In this document: positions 20,912 to 31,203 of the stretch, piece after piece | How positions within the stretch are numbered: position 1 is the stretch's first letter | Layout of the letters: every line of letters begins with the position of its first letter | Source of the DNA: Stropharia rugosoannulata | Taxonomy: Eukaryota; Basidiomycota; Agaricomycetes; Agaricales; Strophariaceae | DNA: 64,000 nt | Assembly (NCBI GenBank): GCA_028532985.1 | Contig: JANCIK010000004.1 | Span: 2,046,001-2,110,000, forward strand | Reading direction: 5' to 3' | Notes under the pieces: generated by a model | What the model was told of the DNA's origin: nothing | What the model saw: only the letters and a program-made list of their open reading frames with translations | Database searches by the model: none | Translations under genes and position numbers: made by a program

Positions 20912-21588
20912 ATGCTTCCCAATAGTGATGAGGTTGAAAGCTCAGTTTACTATGAGCAAGAAAGAGTAATTACTATAACCTTGCCATTCCCGAAACAGCC
21001 TGCTAATTACTAGTACTTATAGTATTTGCTTGCTCCTGCTACTTCTGATGATGTAGCTCCTGAGAACATTGACTCTTCCGACTCTTCCCAAGTATGTATT
21101 TCTCTATGTCTATTCCGAATTTACTAAGTCCTACCAGCATTGTCTGTCCTTGGATTATGCAATACTCCATCCTGAAGACTTCTCAGACCATAGTGAATAT
21201 TACAATGCTTATACTTTGAAATATAATAGATGGCCCCAATTTTCGGATGAACAGGTATGTACTATTTCAGATTTGCACTTATACAAACTGCCTCCAAACT
21301 GCTATTGCTAATATACTATTCATACTATTTAGCTTACATTGCCATATTGGCCTAGACCAGCTGCCAACAAAAGACTAAAGGCCAAATGTATTGAGCTGCA
21401 GCAAACAACACTTTGGTACCATCGGCGATTGTATTGTAAGTCAAAAGCTTTGGAAGCCATTTATCGCCATAAGAGCAATAAAAGAGTAAAGCTTCTTGCA
21501 TTGCTTCGACAAAAGCAGCTTCTATTAGCAAAAACAATAAGATATGCAAAGAAGACCTTAGCTTACTCGCGGAAATATACTATATAAA
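20912..21588 (+). pseudogene. Small unknown gene upstream of the transposase
   Basis: ATG at 20912 gives MLPNSDEVESSVYYEQERVI. Two TAG codons around 20990-21005 fit CAG to TAG changes in PANYxYLxYLLAP. Then DDVAPENIDSSDSS, a probable short intron near 21090-21120, SYQHCLSLDYAILHPEDFSD and YNRWPQFSDEQ. After an intron (21255 to about 21331) follow LPYWPRPAANKRLKAKCIEL and a basic, Leu/Lys-rich helical tail ending SRKYTI. I do not recognise it. The basic C-terminal helix could bind nucleic acid. It is on the same strand as, and 155 bp before, the transposase gene. Confidence 0.4.
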
Positions 21589-21743
21589 TAGGTATGTTAA
21601 ATCGATTTGGTGTATATGGTTGGCAATCGTGAGCTTACAGCTTTTAATAGCATAATTGTAATTGGTACTTTAGATATATGTGTGAGAATGCAACCGAAAG
21701 TTGTACCAAAACCCCCACTATCTCTCTCGGAGTCTGATAAGCA

Positions 21744-24700
21744 ATGCCCAACTTTAAATGCCCTGCTGGATGCAAAAGATTTTTCAAAACCTGGGGTGGG
21801 GTAAATGCTCATTTAACCTCATCACGATCTTGCTCCTGGTATATGGAGGAAAAACTAGAGGATTTGAATGCTGAAAACACCTATGACATACAAGAAAATG
21901 CCCCAATACAGTACAACCTTGGATCCAATGACAACATTGCTAGCAGTGCCCTGAATACTGGACAGCAAGCTAGTAACCAAACACCTGAAGAATTAGATGG
22001 CGAAGATCTTGAGGACTTTTTTCATGAGGAATTTGACAATATTGTAGATGAGTTTGCTCTTATTCTAGGTCCTGATGACTACTTGGAGGGTGAGGCAGGC
22101 CCAGGTCCTCAAACTGCTGCTCATCGCAGTAGAGTGCTGTCAATGAAGCGATTACTAGATGATGATGATGATGATGATGAAAGGATTGAAGAAGAGCATC
22201 CTACTGCTGGTAGAATTCTTCGATATCAAGCAACCAGTAACCCACATATCCACACTTTGGATGGCGATGGTGATGTTCATATGCTTCAAGAGGGAGTGGA
22301 TCCCAAGTTTCATCCCTTTCATTCAGAGCTAGATTGGAAAATAGCTCAATGGGCAGTTAACAATGGGCCAGGCCATAATGCATTTGACCAATTACTTAAA
22401 ATTCCTGGGGTAAGTTCAATACTACTAATACAATTGTATTTACTAACTCAAACTATCAAGGTTGTTGAAAAGCTTGGTCTCTCATACCATAATATTCAGG
22501 GTTTGCACAAGAAACTTGACTCTATGCCCGAGAAAGCAGGCAAATGGAAGACTCGCAAACTAAGATTTGCTGATAAACCTAATGAAGTATATACTATTCG
22601 GCATCGTAATCCAATACAAGCCATCAAGTCTCTTTGGAAGGACCCCCATCTGTTGCCTATGATGAAATTTAAGCCTAAGAAGGTGTATACTAGTCCTCGT
22701 AAAGATGGGCAAATATTCAATGAAATGTGGACAGGTCAATGGTGGAGTGTTCTTCAGGTATATTATATTCAAATCACAATTCTTGATATAGCAAGTTGTA
22801 TTTACTTCATTTTAGAGCCAACTTCCAGTTGGAGCTACTTTAGCTCCTGTCATAATTGCTACAGACAAAACCCAGTTAACCCAGTTTTCAGGGGGAAAAT
22901 CAGCCTATCCTGTTTATCTTACGATTGGAAACATCCCTAAAGCAACAAGAAGAAAGCCCTCTTCCCATGCTACCATCCTTATAGCCTACCTTTCAGTTGA
23001 CAAAATCAACTGATCACAAATGAGTGAAAATGAACACTGATCTAGAGTTCAAAGGCTTTTCCATGAATCGATGAAAATTGTTTTAGAACCTCTCATTAAA
23101 GCTGGAAATGAAGGCATAGAAATGGCAAGCTCTGATGGTGCTACTCGTCTTGTTTTTCCTATCCTTACTTGCTATGTTGCTGACTATCCTGAACAATGTC
23201 TTGTTTCTTGTATGAAATATGGGACTTGTGTCAAATGCAAAGCAAAGGCCAATAATCTTGGAGATGAAGCACTATCAGAGCTCAAAACTCAGCGATGGAC
23301 AAAATCTATCATTGAAGAGGCCAAACTTTATTTGGGAGACAACCAGAACCAGTTTCATAAATATTGCATGTCCCATGATGTTGCAGGCAGTGTATTCAAG
23401 CCTTTTTAGGAAGACTTTCCTCTGACCGACATCCACCAGTCATTAACACCTGATGTATTACACCAGCTTTATCAAGGGGTCCTAAAGCATCTAATCTCAT
23501 GGTGTGGAAAGCTTTTACAGAAAGGAGAGCTAGATCAGAGAATTCAAAGTCTTCCACCTTCCTTTGGAGTTCGCCACTTCAAAAATGGATTTACATCTCT
23601 CTCTCAAGTAACTGGACCTGAACAGAAAAACATGGCTAAAATTCTTCTAGGCTGCTTAGTCGGAAGTATTCCAACTCAAGCTGCCCAGGCAATTACAGCA
23701 CTGCTAGACTTTATCTATATTGCTCAATATCCCACCCATGATACAACTACTTTAGAGTATTTGACTGATGCTCTGAAGCAGTTTCACCAACACAAAGCAT
23801 ACTTTCTCAATGTTGGTGTACGAGACAACTTCAATATCCCCAAGTTTCACTCTTTGCTGCATTATGTTGATTCTATCAAGCTCTTTGGGACAACAGACAA
23901 CTATAACACTGAGATGTTTGAACGACTACACATCGACTTTGCAAAGGATGGTTGGAGAGCAAGTAATCAACAGGATGAGTTTCCTCAAATGGTTACTTGG
24001 CTTTCACGGCAGGAAAAAGTTACTGGCTTTCAAGCAAATCTACAAATGAATACTCCATTAAATAAACCACCAAAATCAGTCAAATCCCTTGCAAAATATC
24101 CCAATTATCCTAAAAGAATGCTTTCTCTAATCCAGGAGAAGCATAATGCTTGTGGCTTTATTCACTCACTGAAGGTCTTTATTAATGGTCTCTGGTCCCA
24201 GCCTTTATTGCAACAAGCTTTAGCTGAGGCTACTTTACCCTTTACATGAGTTGATGTCTACAACATACTTCGCTTTAGTCCTACCAGTCTTGATGACGAT
24301 AATACAGGGGAAAAAGACTCAGTGAAAGCTATTCCAATATCACAACAGAACAGTTTAGGAAAATTTGATACTGTTATAGCTATGGTTAATGATAAAGCAG
24401 AGTCAACTGGGCTTATAGGTATGTAGATTATATGTTGCTATAGCACTTCTAATTCTTTTAATCAAGGCACAAGAATAGGAAGAGTAAAGGTTATTTTTAC
24501 TCTTCTGAAGGTTTTGGATACTTGCTTAGGGCAACAAGATGCCCCTCACAATTGGCCAACTTTGCCATTAGCATATATTGAGTGGTACTCACCAATACCA
24601 TCCCAGCCATCTGTTTCTAATGGTAACATGTATCTAATCAAAAAGATGGAACCTTTAGCAGGTGCCAATCCGACAGGTACTCAAGCCTGGTGCTCAATTA

Positions 24701-24861
24701 TTCCAGTCTCAAATATTCAGCAAAGTTGCATGCTATTTCCAGTATTTCCCAAGCTTGCCCCAATGCCTAATGGCTGGACATCTGATAATATACTTGATAG
24801 ATGCACATCCTTTTTAATTAATAACTGGTCTAGTAAATATGCATACCAAACTATATGGTAG
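21744..24861 (+). pseudogene. Plavaka-family transposase (RNase H-fold), with premature stops
   Basis: ATG at 21744. The N-terminus is a zinc-finger-like FKCPAGCKRFFKTWGGVNAH with a second Cys downstream, then an acidic region (DDDDDDDERIEEE) and ELDWKIAQWAVNNGPGHNAF. Introns are at 22410-22460, about 22757-22814 and about 24419-24463. After the second intron comes the Plavaka signature [38 protein letters not shown] and [11 protein letters not shown], then ACYVADYPEQC-like YVADYPEQCLVSCMKYGTC, DIHQSLTPDVLHQLYQGVLK, TEMFERLHIDFAKDGWRASN and, after the last intron, PLAYIEWYSP. Stops interrupt the frame at 23011 (TGA), 23038 (TGA), 23407 (TAG) and 24247 (TGA); the TGAs fit CGA to TGA. Role: cuts and joins the CATCAGG-ended element. 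This copy is presumed inactive. Confidence 0.85.
22410..22460 (+). other. 51-nt intron in the transposase gene
   Basis: GTAAGT..CTATCAAG with TACTAACTC branch-like sequence; it joins LLKIPG to VVEKLGLSYH in frame. Confidence 0.7.
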
Positions 24862-25045
24862 AGCTGTACTCGGTAGTCGCTATCTTTTTATATTATATAA
24901 GCCATTCCAGCTTAGTCAGACCAGAAATAGTTGCTTGTATCGTGTCTTTCCCTTTGTAAAATATACACCTGGCAATTACTTCCTGCTTATAAGCATTCAT
25001 TTTTGCAAGCTTACTCATACTGCTTTCTATTTGTTTTCTATCCCT

Positions 25046-26982
25046 ATGGCCAACACCAGAAGCAGTACCTCCCAAGCGAAGTCTGGTTCCAGCAAGTCAG
25101 CAGCATCGAAAAAGAAGCCAGGAGCTTCTAACAAGGGAAAGAATTTAACTATAAATGATATACCTCAGGACATGATACAACAGATACTCAAGCAGCATGC
25201 GAGTACTTCAAAGCAAGCTGAGGCTGAGAAAGAAGAAGGTATGTATTTGTCTCCTTGTTAAAACAATACTAATGGGTTTGGCTAGAGATTACTGCTTGCA
25301 ACAAAAGACTTATGGGCAAGGAAAACGAGAATGAAAAAGACTCTGATGGTAATGAAGAAGACAGCAATAGAGCAGCTAAACAACCAAGAGTTGACAATCT
25401 CGACAGGGAAGAACTCGACATAGGCAATCAGGTTTTTGGCAAAGCAACAAATACTAACAGGCACGATGGGGATACTACTGACAATAGTTTGGAAGATGGG
25501 GAAAATGAAGGCAATGAAGAGGATCATGACAATGGGGTTAATGATATTCCTATGGCTGGAAATGAGGTATGTTCTCTACTAGTACTATCGGTATATGCTA
25601 TACTTATTCTTCTTATCGTATATAGATTATTATTTTATCGGATTCCAAGCATAAAGTAAGCACTTTGTAGCTATTCAATATAGAACTAATCTTGAATAAT
25701 ATTCTATAGTCATTGAAGAGGCTTGGGACTCGGCAATCCCAGGAGTCTGTGGCAACCTCTTTCAAGAGCTCTGCACCATCGTCAACAACCTCCTCTAAGA
25801 CTTCTGCTTCGTTTTTGGAAAGTCAGAACAGTGGGTTTTCCTTGCACTCAAAGAAGGTGATGAAGCATAGTTTGCCACCATATGTTATGGATACAGCTAT
25901 AGAGGCGAAGAAGTATCTTTGCTTTAACATGGTGTATAGCCCAAGCTTCTGGACTGCTGGGGTAGGTCCAGACTGAATCGATGCTTGCTGGACAGCTTTC
26001 TGTGAAGCTGCTAAGCAAGGCGATAATACCCCCCTTGTTATCCAGGTTTCAAAGGAAAGAGCTACAAAGCCACTCGTCATTCGCTATGTGAGTACAAGTT
26101 ATATTATTTTGTTTGGTTAAGTATTTTGACTAGTACTAGATCTCCTATGCTTGTTCACAATTCATGAGCTCAGTAATTACTGCTGCCCAAAGTGCGACCC
26201 AGAATGCATATGGGCTTGGTATCAATAAGAAGAAAGATCAAGAAATTATCACCTGGCTCCTGGAAAAGGCGAAGTTCATGTACGATCAAGTTGATACAAC
26301 TGTAAGTAATATTTTTTTCATAATTTAACATACTAATAGGAGTATTAGGCCAAGACGACTGGAGGACAGCCATTCAAGTCAGAGAAGATGCTTCATATAA
26401 TTGAAGAGTTGTGGTTCAAGACTGCAACACGAGCAAATATTTCGACGACTCTGGTTACTCGGCAATTAGCAATAGACAAGGCATTACCACCATCGATGTT
26501 TGCGATTACTTTAGCAGCTGTATGTTTCTATTAATGTTACTTTATTGCTAGTCTATCCTTACTCACAATTGGTTTAGATGGAGCATTCGTTACAAGAGCT
26601 CAAGGAAGGCCATGGTACAAAGAGTCAGAAGAATTTTGACGAAACAACTATTAGAGTTTTGTACAGTGCTTCTGCTATTACTTATTACCTTGCACTACTA
26701 ATCATATTGCTATAGATATAGTCGCCATATGGGTAACTGGATGGTTCTTGAGCAGAAGTCTAGTGGATGGGCTTTAAAGTGGAGGTGAGATGCTTTCCAA
26801 CAGCTATGGTAGGTTTAATTTGTTCGCTGGTTTTTTCCCTTACTAATTATGTTTATAGCTTGTCAGATATGTTTATTGGGTATGACGAAACAGATGATTT
26901 AGCAGATTTTGATTTTGGAACTTTGAATGCGACTATACCAGTACTACCAGAGGCAGAGCCAGCATTACCACTGGATTTGTAG
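25046..26982 (+). pseudogene. Unknown multi-exon gene downstream of the transposase (DUF6532-like C-terminal region)
   Basis: ATG at 25046: MANTRSSTSQAKSGSSKSAA, a Lys/Ser-rich start. Introns at 25239-25285 and 25567-25709 join an acidic linker (ENENEKDSDGNEED, DGENEGNEEDHDN) to SLKRLGTRQSQESV. The C-terminal domain reads YVMDTAIEAKKYLCFNMVYS, a TGA at 25974 (GPD-stop-IDACW, fits CGA), QFMSSVITAAQSATQNAYGL, ITWLLEKAKFMYDQVDTT, GGQPFKSEKMLHIIEELWF, RANISTTLVTRQLAIDKALP and MEHSLQELKEGHGTKSQKNF over four further exons. It ends DLADFDFGTL..LPLDL at 26982. The C-terminal part resembles the basidiomycete DUF6532 family, whose function is unknown; this match is from memory of its general pattern and is tentative. 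Same strand as the transposase. Confidence 0.5.
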
Positions 26983-27708
26983 TTCATACTATTATCTAGC
27001 CTTCTTTTATAATGCCTTCTTTTATAATCGTTCTTTTGATTCCCTGTATACTTATTTTAGATAAAAGGCAACATTTAATACACTATTTTGAGCGATTGCA
27101 AAGTCTCATAAGATCTCTAAATAGCTTTCTAAGGTTGCTAATGTGCTATAGAGAAGTGTTTTGAAGATACTATGAGATATCACAAGAGTCTTCTTTTGTA
27201 CTCTTTTAGGTCTTTCTAAAGCTCTAAAAATGTTTATATTTTTTAAAAAAAGACATTATGTTGTGCCTTTATATCTTTAAGTGGGTTTATTTGTTTCTCT
27301 TAGTGTCTACAAAAGCTATTAATATGCTATATAAAGACCTTGTTTGAATCTTTTAGGATCTTTAAATATGCCTGATAATGTATTAATGTGGTTTTTTTAT
27401 ATCTTTTAAATGTTTAGCCAGGTCTTTTATTATACTTTATTTGAAGCACTTGATGTCTTTTGATTGCTTCAAGAGCGCTTTAAATTACTCTTTTTTGCTT
27501 TTTTTTAAAAACTGTGATGTCTTAAAGTACACTTTTTATTGTCTTTTATTGCTTCATAAAGTCTTTTTAATGTCTTTTTAACTTTTATACCTAGAGACTT
27601 TGCTTTTTAAGTCTCCTAGAGACCCAGGTCTCCTGGGGTCTTTTTAAGTCTTTTTAAGTCTTTTTGAAAAATTAAAAGACTTTTTTCAAAAAAGTGTTTT
27701 TCCTGATG
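26983..27708 (+). other. Right subterminal region and TIR of the 13.8 kb element
   Basis: AT-rich with many TCTTTTAGGTCTTT / AAGTCTTTTT words. It ends with CCTAGAGACCCAGGTCTCCT, two tandem TTTTTAAGTC units and the inverted repeat ending TTTTTCCTGATG at 27708. The last 100 or so bases are shared with the right end of copy A (569-1566). Confidence 0.75.
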
Positions 27709-28760
27709 TGCTGACAGGGTTCTTGCTCTCAAGTCCCAGTATATAATGAACTTTTCTGCCTTCCACATGTAATTTTTCTTACTGTGTTACAAGGCTATTG
27801 TGAGTCTTCAGAACAATATATTTCCATGCCAGAGTACAGGAGGAGTCCACAAATGACCATCTATCTATCAAGGAACTACTAGTGTGTTTAAATCATGTAG
27901 GACTTTTATGAGATTAGCCAGACCAGGCATAGAGCTGATTTTTGTGTTGATATTATGCAGCAATCTACAAATGGGGCAAGAGAACTTTTCCATACCCTCA
28001 GGCCTCTTCCGAGTACTTTTTAATCCAAGTTTTGATACAGTCTTTGCAGTATGGATACATAGTCAATACAACAGGGTCCAATATTAACCAATGATGCTTA
28101 TGCCAAAGGTTTGTTTGTGCAGATAAAACAAAGGGGGCACACAAAAAGCTGGAGGATATTGTCTAAGCCCTAAAATGCAATGAGATAATGATTGGGGATA
28201 AAGTGTCCAAGCCTTACTGGTCTTAGTCTTTTGACCACATTCAGATACTTTGAGAGGGACTGACGCCCATAAGTGAATAAATAATAAAGGAAGAAGACTT
28301 TATACTTACCTCTTTGGTGAGATCGTGCTGTTCTCTGGCGAGGCACAGTTGCTTATGCAACCCCATGTTTTCTTCAACTGCCACCTATGAAATATATAAA
28401 ATCAGTTTTACATTTGCAATATCGTCTGTGAAGTACCTTCAAGTTACTTTCCTGTACAGCTTGAAGTTGCATTCTTCCACCAACCTGACTTTAACCACTG
28501 GTAGCTACATGTTGGGAATATCAGGTTGAAGAGAAGTATTTCCAAAAAGCACCTCCTTGCATACCTCAATATCCTCTTCTGGTTGATGTTTCCCACTAGT
28601 TATAAATGTCCCCGGAATTAAGATGCCCTGTTTATAACTAGTAGATATGTTGTGAGTAGATGTTGCCATGAACTTTAGCCTCATGCCCAGGGCTGCCCAT
28701 AATTTGTCAGGGAAGGGGAATTTGGACAGCATAGATGCACCCGAGGCCAGCAATTTTCTG
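27709..28760 (-). pseudogene. Unknown decayed gene, part upstream of the 13.8 kb element (RING-like and coiled-coil)
   Basis: Minus frames include an N-terminal segment LPFPDKLWAALGMRLKF-like (28753-28560), a helical stretch EENMGLHKQLCLAREQHDLT (about 28365-28320, before a GTAAGT donor) and, after an intron, a CKDC..CPICR pattern: YCKDCIKTWIKKYSEE in one frame and EKFSCPICRLLHNINTKISS in another. C-x2-C plus C-P-x-C suggests the end of a RING-type zinc finger broken by a frameshift. The last part, GRQKSSLYTGT then TGA then EQEPCQ, joins 13874 across the element. It may be a RING protein, but the evidence is partial. Confidence 0.35.
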
Positions 28761-30149
28761 ATCTCCAGGAGCAGTGGTATTGGAATAAGCTATGGGTGAC
28801 ATAGCAAAGACAAGAATATTGCTGAGTGTCTAGCAAATGCATATACATATGTATGTTGAAAGTAAAATTTTGTCAATCTGCTCGAAAGTGGCTCTTGCCT
28901 ATCTATTTCCTAATCCTCATGACTCTCAACTCCCTTCATTGCATGGTGTGATTAAAGAATTTGATGTTAGCAAATGCATGAAAATTTTAGGGTCTGATTG
29001 CGGGATGGTTGCTGGTATGAGTACAAATTGTCACAGATTGTCGCCTATCATTGCTTTCACTTTATGCTTGGATCCTGATAATCCCATAGATGTGAAAGGT
29101 GTGAAGTGTGAAGTATTCTGTGTGGTAATGCAGTAATGTGATAAAACAGTTGATTTAAACTTGTACTACTAATACAAGCACACTCATTGGTCATATTTGA
29201 CATCAGAAATCTTACCATTTAGTTTTTTGGGGTTTTATAACCTAAAAAACCATAAAAAACCTCATAAAACCTGTAAACCGCACACACTGGAAATCTATGT
29301 GTCATTTTGAGAAAACCAGCATAAGGCTTAATTGACAGGGCACTTGGGAAACCAAAAAAGACAAAGAAACCACAAGAAAACAAAGGTACCAAAAGACTAG
29401 CAAAGTAAAAACTATGAAACCACATCTACTTTTTTTTTAATTAACTAGGGGACATGCCGAGCTGGTATGCTGATAAAGTGGATAGGTCTGCTTCATCATT
29501 GAACTCTTTGCTATTGGCTTCTTCTTTAGCACCATAGTTCAAGATATCCTGCCAGTGAGATGTACTATTTTTGTTGATGACAAGTCCAAAATCCTTCATT
29601 GCTTTCCAGTAATTGCTGTGGGCAAAGTCGGACGGCTTTTTATAGACACCTGTGAGATAAGCATGAAAAGCCCACTTGACCTAAATGATCCCATCTATGT
29701 TATTCTGTACCACCTTGCATGCCCATTCACAACTGTCCCAGTCCTTAAAGTCAAGTTCACGGATGGCACGGTGGGCTGCTAGCTCGGCAGGGGAGTGCTT
29801 TATATGCATTGGCAATGACCAGATGGATAGAACAGCATCAAAAAATGCCTCTGATGCTGTAAGAGTGCATCAGTATACAGTGGAGGGCGCAGCAGAAGAC
29901 ATACACTGAGCATCATCGTCTGCACAGAGAGAGGCAACAAAGAGACATACATGCCATTTGTTCCAGTTGCAGGAGAGGATGAGGGCAGTGGTGAAGTGCC
30001 AGACCTGGGTGTCATCCTCACTGGAACGTAGCATGCCTACAATGTTGCGGAGAGCAGCTGTTTTGCTCCGTATATAGGTGTAGACTGAAGATTATGTATC
30101 GAGCACTGGCTCTGAGGAGGGTATGCAGCTGAGAGAGCTGATGATGGTC
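28761..30149. other. Region with no confidently assigned gene
   Basis: A plus frame at 28837-29136 has SICSKVALAYLFPNPHDSQL and FDVSKCMKILGSDCGMVAGM, and another at 29555-29782 has LDLNDPIYVILYHLACPFTT. Both look protein-like but match nothing I know and may be exons of decayed genes. Between 29216 and 29430 there is an A-rich stretch with repeated AAAAAACCATAAAAAACCTC words. Confidence 0.4.
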
Positions 30150-31059
30150 CATCAGGAAAACCACTTTTTTGAAAAGAGACTTTTTGAGACATCTATGTGT
30201 CTCTTGGGAAATTTAGTGTCTTTTTGAGACATCAATATGTCTTTTGGTGAATTTTATGTCTTTTTTATACTTTTAAAGGTCTCCTAGAGACTTTAGGGAA
30301 ATATGTAATTCTTCCAATGTCTTTTTAGGTCTTTTTATGTCTTTTAAAGTCTTTCAATTTTTTAAAGTATTTAAATGTATTGATGTAATTGTATAAATCT
30401 TTTTATGTCTCTAAAAGATTTTAAAAATGTCTCATAAAGTGTATTAAAAAGCTACAAAAAGACTCAAAAATACATTTAAAGACATAAGAACCTGGGAAAA
30501 AATTGACTTATGAATAGCTATTGTCAACTAATACTTGTAATCTACATTGTAGGTCTTATAAAATACATGTGAACATGACTAAATTCAATGACTTGTGATG
30601 TAATAAATTAATGTAGTCTAGAGCATTACCATCATATTTGACCTGCAGTTTAATTATATACCCAGGCACATGGTGTAGGGGAAAGTATGCTGGTTTTAAG
30701 TCATGCATGAAGCTGTTGGTTCAATTCCTGGCAAATGCAAATTATTTCTACAACATAAGTTCCTCTCTCCATTGTACCCAAGTTAATGTGATGGTTTATT
30801 TGCCATTGTATGTCTATGTAATGTGCTAACTAATATAATTACTTTATGACAAATCTTAAGTACATTTAAATATACCTAATTACAAATACAATCTATTCTA
30901 TATAGTAGTGATTTGGCTAAGATGAGGTCATATTTTTAATGTTTTTATCAAGCAAAAATGTAACATTAAAAGACATTTAGAGACATGTAGAGACATTATG
31001 AACACATAAAAAGACATTAAAGAGACTCCTAGAGACATAAAAAAGTCTTTTTCCTGATG
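30150..31059 (+). mobile_element. Non-autonomous TIR element, copy B
   Basis: Ends CATCAGGAAAACCACTTTTT and AAAAGTCTTTTTCCTGATG. Relative to copy A it lacks about 85 bases before the right terminus. AT-rich, no coding frame; the 63-residue frame seen at 30638-30829 is also in copy C and is fortuitous. Confidence 0.85.
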
Positions 31060-31156
31060 CAACTTGCAGGAACCAACTACTGGTGCAAAATCATCGAGTT
31101 TACCAAAGTGCTTAACTCTGCCCAATTTGCATTCTGCAACACTGCATGTGCATTCC
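30150..31156 (+). repeat. Left arm of a 1,007-bp inverted duplication
   Basis: It is the reverse complement of 33885-34891, apparently without differences over the stretches compared. It includes a complete CATCAGG-ended element plus 97 bases of its flank, so the duplicated unit is larger than the transposon. Confidence 0.85.
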
Positions 31157-31203
31157 AGTCCAACAGCTGGTTCTAGCAAATCGAGTCAAGTACCATTGGA
31201 TAG
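31060..31203 (+). pseudogene. Unknown gene fragment, left half
   Basis: Plus frame LQEPTTGAKSSSLPKCLTLP, HSSPTAGSSKSSQVPLD. It joins RVSKDESDCTTPKLESLHH at 33609 when the nested element and one AG are removed, so the two are halves of one coding sequence. Confidence 0.45.

Larger units (their letters stand above)
13875..27708 (+). mobile_element. 13.8 kb Plavaka-type DNA transposon carrying a TET/JBP-like dioxygenase and other cargo
   Basis: Both ends carry the same terminal inverted repeat: 22 bases starting CATCAGGAAAA with one mismatch (13875-13896 against 27687-27708). The dinucleotide TG lies on both sides, and removing one copy restores a frame in the interrupted host gene. Inside are a Plavaka transposase gene (plus), a TET/JBP-like gene (minus), a second minus-strand unknown, two further plus-strand unknowns, and a GC-rich satellite split by repeat R1. 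Subterminal regions (13900-14170 and 27060-27680) are rich in AGGTCT/AAGTCTTTTT words. Linkage of TET/JBP genes with KDZ and Plavaka transposons in basidiomycetes is established knowledge; the exact borders and the full cargo come from this sequence. Transposase and dioxygenase both have in-frame stops, so this copy looks immobile unless helped in trans. Confidence 0.75.

Noticed and set aside
30060..30149. Idea that this segment is the missing 5' gag of the plus-strand copia, interrupted by 30150-34891
   Set aside because: A frame with QLRELMM can be read, but it does not match the M1 gag sequence and no target duplication supports the join.
30638..30829. 63-residue frame identical to one at 34212-34403
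   Set aside because: Identity reflects the inverted duplication of non-coding MITE DNA, not protein conservation; copy A does not keep the frame.
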